Assembly (NCBI RefSeq): GCF_011745365.1
Contig: NW_024468916.1
Coordinates: 1,905,630 to 1,969,629 of the forward strand
Origin: Cryphonectria parasitica EP155
Taxonomy: Eukaryota; Ascomycota; Sordariomycetes; Diaporthales; Cryphonectriaceae
DNA length: 64,000 nt
Direction: 5' to 3'
Both the position numbers and the translations under genes were made by a program. The notes under the pieces were generated by a model. That model was given only the letters and a program-made list of their open reading frames with translations, was not told the origin of the DNA and did not search any database. Position 1 is the stretch's first letter, and every line of letters begins with the position of its first letter. Shown piece by piece: positions 56,397-64,000 of the stretch.

Positions 56397-59300
56397 CTTA
56401 TTTATGTGTTTGTGTGTATGTACAGTATGTATGTGTGTGGGTTATGCACAAAAATGTGTGAGTCACTAAACAGTGGGTGCCTAGTGCCTGTTGTTGTTGT
56501 ATTTGATGTCAATGAGTAAAAGGTGGGTGATGATGGCCTGCTTTCCATTGTAAAGACACACCACGTCGAGCGGGGACGGCTTAAATAGCTGAAAGTCTCG
56601 TCCAGCATTCTAAGAATGGAATCCTGCTATGTTGTCCATGTCTCACTCATCTAATGGCAACGGGTGCATGGGCGAATATCGCCCTGGGCTTTTTCGCAGC
56701 ATCACGGGGTTCCAAGCATATGGTGAAGTATAAAACCACGGGTGGCACGATGGCCTGTGGCTGCTCAGATGGAGGTGGCGTGGTGGAAGGTGACGGTGGA
56801 GCCATGCCATGGGCCTGTCAAGGGCTGCACGATATCCTGCCCAACGTCATGTCGGCCGAGAAATCGCTTGAGGTACTATGCACCAGGGGCTGACCATCTC
56901 CGGAGGTCTAATTTGTTGGTCCGGGCTTCCCCATTAATAGATGAAACGGTCGAGAAGTGGGATGTTCATCGACAAACCAACGGGGCGATAGGCTGGCTGG
57001 CAGACTGTGAGAGGTTGGGCCGGAGTGCATCTGCAACCCGTTGTGTTCCGGAAATGAGCTGTGGTCAAGGCCATGCTTACAATGTGACCCTTTCAGTGAC
57101 TCCGAAATATTATCGTGCCACTGCTGCGTCAAGCAAGGCGTAGGCACTGGTTTGTTTTTGTGCCTTAAGTCGAAGCAGACACAGGATCTGAACAGTGGCT
57201 TGACTCCGACAATTTCCCGTCATCTACTGTGTTGTTCACTGTCGACGACTTCGATGCTCAATACAGTCTTGACGTATCGACGAAGCCCTACAATCTTGGC
57301 ACGGAACGATTGTATCGACAGAGACTGGTACACCTTGAAACATGTCATTTTGCTTTCCTTCTTCCCCCTTTTGCTCTTTCTCTCTTCTTTTCACCTCTTT
57401 TTTTTCTGTAGTTCCTTTTCAACAGCCTAGCGCTCCTTTCTCTGAGACAGCAGAAATAAGACGGCCATGCAGCACAACATAATTGAAGCGTGAGAGGCGA
57501 TCTGGGCTGCTTCCTCCGAGCCTCGTGCCGCAGACGGCGCACCATTTCGAGCCTGGCCCCCAGTTGTGCCGATACTGTGCAGCAGTTGCAAGGCAGAAAT
57601 CGCATTTTGGCACCTGGTAGTCAGCCAGCCATGATGAAGTGGAAGAGACTGGTCTCGCCCATATGAGCTTTGGCAAAGGGTAACTGGTGTGTGTGATGTG
57701 TGTGTGTGAGGGGGGGAGATAAGGGTCAAGAAGAAGGGAGAGAAAAGTCCCGAGTTGGCGACGACCTAGTTGGTGAGATGGTGAGCGTGGGCGACGAGCG
57801 CCCACGCTGATGACCCCTAATGGCCACTCAGTCACTGTAGGGCGTATGAAATGCCTATTTTTAGCGTCCGGGCAGCTACTATGCATAGTACATGGTTGGC
57901 TGTACTGTACCTTTGGCGGTGGAGCCACTGCATCTGGGGTCTCACGGTACAAGCATGGCAGCCAGGATCAATGGCTGCTCACCCAACCGCAGGGAGGTCT
58001 TGGAATCTTTTTCCATATACATAGAACATAGTAGATCTCTGCTCATTGATCGTCACGGTGGTATGCGTGCAAAATCTTGCAGCATCTGTGACCTCCTGAA
58101 TTTACATCGTGAGGATTGTACTCTACCCATAAAGGAAACTGGACAACCTGTGCCGCCGAAGTCGCCACCCGATGCCCCCAGCCGCATGGTCCCCGTAAGT
58201 GAACAGCAGTTGGGTACAGATTGGTCGCCGATTGACTCGTTGATTGGCTGGGTATAATGTAAAAAAGCATAGGGGTGTGAGACAAGTCGTGTATGCCGTT
58301 TCACCAAGAAATACCCTAATCTAGATTGTTTTGTTCATGGTGTTTGTTGCGTGATCAATGTATTTCCATAGTGGCAACAAGTGCTTACCCTGGGCGGTCT
58401 GTGGTTACTAACAGTTCCTACAGTAGACTTAATTATATCCCAGTTACTCAGCCGCCGACACGGGGATCCTTCTCACCCTACAGGCGGGTCTACCCTAAGA
58501 CGGATGGGATTTAGCGGGGGTTCCCAACGGCTTCGAAGGGCTACTGCCTCTGACAACCAACAAGGCCTTGTCTCCTTCTATCCCTTCTATCCATCCCCAT
58601 CTCATTCTAGGGCTTACCATCAAACACCACTACCACCAGCAACCAACGCAGCAAATCGAGTTTGAGATTCTTGGACCCCAATGCAGAATCAAGGATCCCG
58701 CCACATTGTGCTCGATCCCTTGCAGGACGGTATCGATCAGATCGCAGATATGCCGGTCAAAGGAGCGGCTCAGACGGCTGCCAACCCACTGGTTCATGAT
58801 ACTCTACGTTTATGTGGACTCGCCCTGAAACCTTGGAGCATGTTGTCCCCATTTCTTTGTCTCTGGAGCTCCAAGCCTTGCTGTACTCTCCTCATGATTG
58901 AACCTCTATTTCACACTTTCCGCTAGGGCTCTTCTTCCGCACAGTTGTCTGTCTTTGGGCGTTTTACGCTTAAGGGTCTCATCGGAAGATGCTTCGATGC
59001 TTCACCGTGACGGGAGCCTTATCTTGTGTGTTTGGTCAAGCAAGTGCTAGATGACTAAAGCACTTCAGCCTGGTGGCAATGTCGCTGCGTTGCCATTACC
59101 ACCTGGCGATGAATCGCTTTGAGAGTCTTCTGCCCCCCCCCCCCCCAACCAAACCGCCCCTCAACTACGGCCCGATTGTGAGGTGGGTGTGCTACCCAAC
59201 ATGTTCTTTTATCTCTCAGCACCTTGGAAAGGGTCGTATGCGGCATGGGACTTGGGAGGAAGAGTACATCAGACATGTTGGTCAGGCTTACTTGCCGGTT

Positions 59301-60164
59301 TCCAGTCAAAGAAATCATGATATCATGTCCACCTCGACCAGTGCGGTGGTAGCAAGCAACGGAAGGATCATGCACGTCAGCCTCCCACGCGCTTTAGACG
59401 CGGGCATCCAAAAGTCTTGGAGCAGCTGAGACGGGTACCGCTTGTGCTGATCTTGACGCCCAAGAGCTTCTTCATACAAGCGCTATTAGCGACAGACGCC
59501 GAAGGGTGCGCCGGTGTCAATGTGTCTGTCATCCCTGCCTGGTATGCCTTGCGTCTATCGTGTGTGTGGGCAGGGCAGAAGGGTGTCTTCTATTTCTTTT
59601 TCTGTTTCTGTTCTTGGGAATGGTGTCCAACTACCGATTTTGACCCCCAAGTCCCACTACGAAAAGGCCTCAGCCTCCTTCTGATGAAACATGACGCTCT
59701 TTTGCTTGCCCGCGCCCGCAGACACCCTCCAACCAGCCACCCCAAGTTCCGTGAGTTGGCTTCGCTTACTGGATCTAAGTAAAGAGATAGATCATGGAAT
59801 CAAGCGGCGGCATGTTTTGTGACTTTATCCGCAAGGCTGGCAGCTGCTGGGATGGAGATATAAGTCCTGGGCCTCAGCAGCACCCCTCACAGCGAGAGAC
59901 AGCCTCCTCCTCCATGCTCATCTAGCCTCAACTTGCTGCCAAACATTGGTCCGCTACTACTACAAATAAAAGTGACACCGACTATCTAACTACATTTACT
60001 CTTCAACTATCGCTATTCCAGCTTGTCGAAATATCAATCTGCTTGTGTTTCATCAACACTTATAGTTTCTTATTTTCCCCTGGGTTCCCTTTCGAGTAAT
60101 GCCCTATGTTTTCCACCGCTGATAGCTCCTTGCTGTACCTTCATTTCGTCTCGGACGACTCATC
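56397..60164. other. Long intergenic region; one possible GATA-like finger ORF inside
   Basis: About 3.8 kb, including a C14 run at 59133-59146 and a TATA-like gatataagt near 59857-59865 upstream of the DHA transporter. The only coding hint is the minus-strand Cys motif at 57604-57530, listed separately. Confidence 0.4.
57419..57952 (-). CDS. Doubtful ORF containing a C-x2-C-x17-C-x2-C (GATA-like) motif
   Basis: A 177-codon minus-strand ORF. Most of it (HTHITHTSYPLP and similar) looks non-coding and reflects a TG-rich repeat. Near the C-terminus it encodes CDFCLATAAQYRHNWGPGSK followed by WCAVCGTRLGG, with cysteines at 57604-57602 through 57532-57530. The spacing C-x2-C-x17-C-x2-C and the W-GPG...C-xx-CG pattern are those of GATA zinc fingers, though the Trp is three residues later than usual. 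It could be one exon of an unrecognised gene, a relic, or chance. Confidence 0.2.
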   Translation of the reverse strand: MYRETPDAVAPPPKVQYSQPCTMHSSCPDAKNRHFIRPTVTEWPLGVISVGARRPRSPSHQLGRRQLGTFLSLLLDPYLPPSHTHITHTSYPLPKLIWARPVSSTSSWLADYQVPKCDFCLATAAQYRHNWGPGSKWCAVCGTRLGGSSPDRLSRFNYVVLHGRLISAVSEKGALGC

Positions 60165-62236
60165 ATGGGTTTCAGACGAAACAGCGAGCAGCAGCAGCCC
60201 GAGCTCCGGCCTGCGTTGGCGGACGATGAGGCTCTTTCGCCGACGCTGGGGTGGAAGCCCAGCGGCCACGAACTGATGATCATGATCGTGTTGAGCGTCA
60301 TCTCATGCATGGTCTCTCTTGACGCCACTATCATCGTCACATCTCTCAGTGTGAGTTTCCTCCTCTGCCTCCTCTTCACGCCAGAGCGACAGCTCTGCCC
60401 GAGCATGGACTTGAATTTAGACACACATTGCTAACTGATACGAAAATGAACCAGTCAATAGTAGAAGACCTCCAGGGCTCCACGACCCTGGGCATATGGG
60501 TTGGCACAGCCTATCTCCTCTCGACAGCTGTGGCCATGCCCTTCCTCTCCTCCCTTTCCGACATCTTTGGTCGTCCCATTGTACTCATATTCTCCGTGTC
60601 CATGTTCACAGTGGGCACCATCATCTGTGCCACTTCCCACGGCTTCGCCCAGCTTCTTGCTGGCAGGTCTATACAGGGTACAGGTGGAGGTGGCATTGTG
60701 GTTGTATCGCTTGTGATCTTCACGGACATCGTCCCCCTCCGGCACAGGCCCAAATGGTGAGCTCTTCTTCTTATCCTTGTTTCCAACGGGCCACACAGCT
60801 ACTATAGCAACGAGCACATGAGACTAATTGGGTTCATACATTTCAGGTACGGTACTGTTCAGGGGGCGTGGGCACTTGGGACCTGCATCGGCCCAATCGC
60901 TGGTGGTGCCATCGCGGAGCACACCACGTGGCGCTGGATCTTCTATATCATGCTTCCCTTCTGCGCATTCGGGCTGGTCACCATCCCCTTCCTGTTGACG
61001 ATGAAGCCCCGTGTGGAGACAATGGGTGTCAAGCTGCGGCGTATCGACTGGGCTGGCTCGCTCATCTTCATGGCCAGCGCTACCTCGTTCCTCATCGCCA
61101 TCTCGTGGGGTGGCACGCAGTTCTCCTGGTCCAGCGCTGCCACCCTCGCGCCCCTGGCTGCAGGCGCTGCTGGCCTCGCCGGTACGGCAGTGTGGGAGCG
61201 TTTCGGGGCACGAGAGCCCTTCATGCGGCACGAGTTGTTCCGTTGTGCCTCTGCCGTGGCTACATATGTCTGCAGCGCCGCGCAGGGCCTGCTTCTTTTC
61301 GGCCAGCTCTACTACATCCCCTTTTACCTCATGTCTGTGCTGGCCTACACGCCCCTCCACACAGGTCTCTGCATGCTCCCCGTCATGCTGACGCTCGTCC
61401 CGTCTTCCGTCGTGACGGGCGCCCTCATCACGCGCTTCAACAACTACCGCTGGCCCATCTGGGCCGGCTGGGCCGTCTGCACCGTTGGCTGCGGGCTCGC
61501 CACCATCTGGGGCGTTGATACGCACGCCGCCGTGTGGGCCATCACCCTCATCATCCTGGGCTTCGGCCACGGCGCCACCTTGAACGCACAAAACTTTGCC
61601 GCCCAGGCCATCTGCGGCCCCGGCGACGAGGCCCACGCCGCTGCCACCTACGCCTTCATGCGCCACCTCGGCACCGCCCTGGGGGTCGGCATCGGCGGCA
61701 CTGCCTTCCAGAACGTCATGGCGTCCCAGCTCCGCCATGTCGGCGCGCCTGTCGAGATAGCGAGGCAAGCCGAGAGCTTCCTGCCGCAGCTGCTCGCGAT
61801 GCCTGCGGGCCAGGCTAAGGACGACATCGTCTCCGGCTACGTATCGGGCATCCGCGGCGTGTTCCGCGTCTACCTTGCCATCAGCGGCGTGGCGTTTTTC
61901 GTATCGCTGCTTATCCGCTTCTTCGACATGAACAAGGACCTGCGCACCGAGCACAAGCTGCAGGAGAACCGCATCTCGCGCATCGTCGCCTCGCCGTGGG
62001 GCCATAGGCGGGAGCACAGCACCGCGTCGTCGGTCAAGGAGCGCGCGGCGGTTGACGTGCTGCTGGCCGTCAAGGAGGTCCCTGAGAGAGACATTGCCTC
62101 TCCCCACTCGAGGACGTCGAGTCGGACACATGTCGATCTTGCGACCCCGCCGCCGGCATTTCTGAAAACGGACTCGATGACCCCGAGGGAGTCTTTGTCT
62201 ACTGAGAGGCCTGCGACTGTTGGCGACGGCTGTTGA
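60165..62236 (+). CDS. MFS multidrug transporter, DHA2-like (14 TM)
   Basis: Exons 60165-60350, 60455-60756 and 60847-62236 join in frame to 625 aa. Motif A is LSDIFGRPIVL after TM2. Motif C is GTCIGPIAGGAIAEHTTWRW in TM5, the antiporter signature GxxxGPxxGG. The central LDATIIVTSLS in TM1 matches the D1 motif of 14-TM drug:H+ antiporters. A long C-terminal cytoplasmic tail (about 90 residues, Ser/Arg-rich) follows the last helix. It probably exports drugs or secondary metabolites at the plasma membrane. The third exon is notably GC-rich with strong C at third codon positions, which creates long antisense ORFs that are only shadows. Confidence 0.92.
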
Positions 62237-62966
62237 GTTCGAGCAGTCTTTATGAAAGAAATGAATCTACATATGAGAAGCATGACGTTGGAAATGAGAT
62301 AAAATGAGTGAATTAATTTATGAGAATTATTGTAATTGAGAGGGGCGCTGTGGCTGGCTGCGTACTTGGTGGGGGAAAAAGCGCGGGATATACCAATGCT
62401 GTCTTTGTCAATGTTCTTCACACATTCTTAATACACGAATAAAGAGAGAAGGAGAAGGAAAAAAAACTAATCACGAATCTCTACGTTGCCGGTGCCTTTC
62501 TCGCATTGCTTGATTTCTTCTTATTGTGCGTGTGACTCCAGTCAATGCCATTGTTCACCGCCAGATACTGCCTTGGGAGACCCTCGAAATGCGTGGTAAC
62601 ACAGACTCACTACTCAAAAACCTTATACGACGAGACAGGATTTTTTTCAAGGCAAGGCTTTCGTCGGTGTGGAATTTTGAGGCCTTTCTGGCTAAGAAGC
62701 CCCCTTCTATTTGATGAGTCGTGATGCTGTCCGCTTTAGAGTACAGAATAATTGCAGCACACTGCATTGCTTTTCCCAACCGCCCATAAATGCCGTTCCA
62801 CTTTTGTTTTTGCGTTCAAGCCCCATATCGCCTTGATCCGTATCCTGGAGAGGAACGCGCGCTGAACCGCATAGGACCATCATTACACATGCTCCTGGGC
62901 GACCAGGACCCCGTCGTCTTCCTACTGGACAGCGCTTCGGGCCTTCACCTGAGCGGCGCGGATCTC
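62237..62966. other. Convergent intergenic region
   Basis: 730 bp between two convergent genes, probably holding both 3' UTRs and terminators. AT-rich stretch at 62260-62340; no ORF of note. Confidence 0.4.
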
Positions 62967-64000
62967 CTATCTCCTCGTGACCTTGTCAAAATCCGCAACG
63001 ATGCTGTCTTTTTGTGAAAGCGCAGACTCAGAAGCCTCCTCCGAAGCGGATCCGTCTATGACTTTGCCTTGCTCGAGAGCTCTCTTCGCCATCGTCCTCG
63101 CCTGGGCATCCCCCACCTTGCCGTAAACACTCAGTGCAGTGGCGATCATGCCACCGATATCGCCGACGTTGCCCGGCACGACAACAGCTGTTCCCTCCTT
63201 GGCCAGCTTGCCGAACGCATCGACATACTTCTCTGCAACGGACAGGCTGACAGCACCCTGCGCTGCATCCTCGCCCTGAGCAATACTCCTGGCGACAGCA
63301 TCAATACCTTGGGCTGTAGCCTTGGCTTTGAGCAAGATTGCCTCGCTCTCACCGCTCGCGCGATTGATTTGCTCAGCCTTCAGAGCCTCGGAGGCAAGGA
63401 TGACACTCTGCTTCTTTCCCTCGGCGATGTTGATCGCGCTCTGGCGCTGACCCTCCGAGTCCAAGATCTCGGCTCGCTTGCTCCGCTCTGCAGTGACCTG
63501 TCTATGCATCGCGTCAACGACGGAAGGGGGCGCGTGGATGTCACGGATCTCGTAGCGCAGGCAGGTAACGCCCCAGGCTTGTGCGGCCTCATTGATGGCA
63601 GCAGTGATGTTGATGTTGAGCGCGGCACGCTCCTTGAGGACGTGGTCGAGGCTGAGCTGTCCGATCTCGCTGCGCATGGTCGTCTGGGCAAGCTGGGAGA
63701 TGGCGTATTCGGCGTCTTCGACTCCGTAGCTGGCGGTAGGGTGCATGATTAGTACATAGCGCTGCACAATGAAATGGTAACAAAAGGGAGGAGAATGGAA
63801 AATGTAGATCATACCTGGCCTTGTAGGCATCAAAGACCCTCGTGTACAAGACACCATCGAGGTCGAGGGTGACATTGTCAGCCGTGATGGCGCTCTGACT
63901 CGGGATCTCGATGGCGACCTCCTTCAGCGACTTGACATATGCGATGCGGTCGATGAATGGGATCATGATGGCGAGACCGGGCTCGAGGATCCTGTTGAAC
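62967..64000 (-). CDS. Mitochondrial stomatin-like protein 2 (SPFH family), C-terminal part
   Basis: Exon from the window edge to 63815, an 85-bp intron (63814-63730, branch tactaat), then 63729-62967. The SPFH core begins FNRILEPGLAIMIPFIDRIA and continues AITADNVTLDLDGVLYTRV, KASYGVEDAEYAISQLAQTT, MRSEIGQLSLDHVLKERAAL and WGVTCLRYEIRDIHAP. A coiled-coil Ala/Glu-rich segment (AEILDSEGQRQSAINIAEGK) and SLSVAEKYVDAFGKLAKEGT follow. This matches SLP-2/STOML2 rather than prohibitin or plasma-membrane stomatin. In mitochondria SLP-2 scaffolds cardiolipin-rich inner-membrane domains and the i-AAA/rhomboid proteolytic hub. The 5' end with the presequence lies right of the window. Confidence 0.93.

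Noticed and set aside
60824..62131. 435-codon open frame on the minus strand opposite the DHA transporter
   Set aside because: It mirrors the GC-rich third positions of the MFS gene. Its translation is low-complexity (His/Gly/Asp/Ala runs) with no domain.

Overview
The window is nuclear DNA of a filamentous ascomycete (Pezizomycotina). The evidence is short GT-AG introns of about 55-120 bp with CTGAC/CTAAC/TACTAAT branch points, the families present (Tfb2, Blm10, stomatin-like protein 2, fungal tannase, Cu-only SOD, ABCC and MFS transporters), and transposon relics whose damage is almost entirely C:T or G:A transitions, as expected from repeat-induced point mutation (RIP). The species is not identifiable from the sequence alone. 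No rRNA, tRNA or CRISPR was seen.

Layout. 1-827 is the 5' part of TFB2 (TFIIH subunit, minus strand). Divergent from it is an eight-exon hotdog-fold thioesterase (1457-2419), then a secreted Cu-only superoxide dismutase (4508-5440). 5529-24581 is one nested transposon block. A Ty1/copia element (5534-24576, 167-bp LTRs, TSD TCTTT) is split by a younger Ty3/gypsy element (8634-20939, 323-bp LTRs, TSD GCAA). Downstream are an MFS sugar transporter (25503-27673), an ABCC transporter (28583-33575), an intronless UvrD-type helicase with a C-terminal RecB-like nuclease (34276-36960), a tannase-family esterase (37181-39020, minus), a D-amino-acid-oxidase-like flavoprotein (41573-42898, minus), an orphan basic protein (45389-45997, minus), BLM10 (47498-53518, minus), a small one-TM protein (56011-56396, minus), a DHA-type MFS drug transporter (60165-62236) and the 3' part of a mitochondrial stomatin-like protein gene (62967 to the window edge, minus).

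The most unusual part is the transposon block. Both retroelements carry extra, antisense, intron-containing genes between pol and the 3' LTR. In the gypsy element this is a divergent pair: a spliced Cys-rich antisense gene at 18234-16850 and a sense gene of about 554 codons at 18702-20366, separated by a promoter-like spacer. In the copia element it is a two-exon antisense gene (24226-23694) encoding an acidic protein of about 156 aa. The gypsy element also has a textbook -1 frameshift site (A AAA AAC) directly before the gag-pro stop codon. It shows a mismatch in apparent age: its LTRs differ at only two sites, yet pol has about twenty stop codons and Asp-to-Asn changes at RT and integrase active-site positions. 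That suggests it inserted when already defective.

The host genes look unlinked in function (housekeeping plus transport and secreted or oxidative functions). The sugar MFS and the ABCC transporter are adjacent on the same strand, but no biosynthetic backbone gene is present, so I do not call a metabolite cluster. All splice junctions were read by eye from reading frame and consensus sites.
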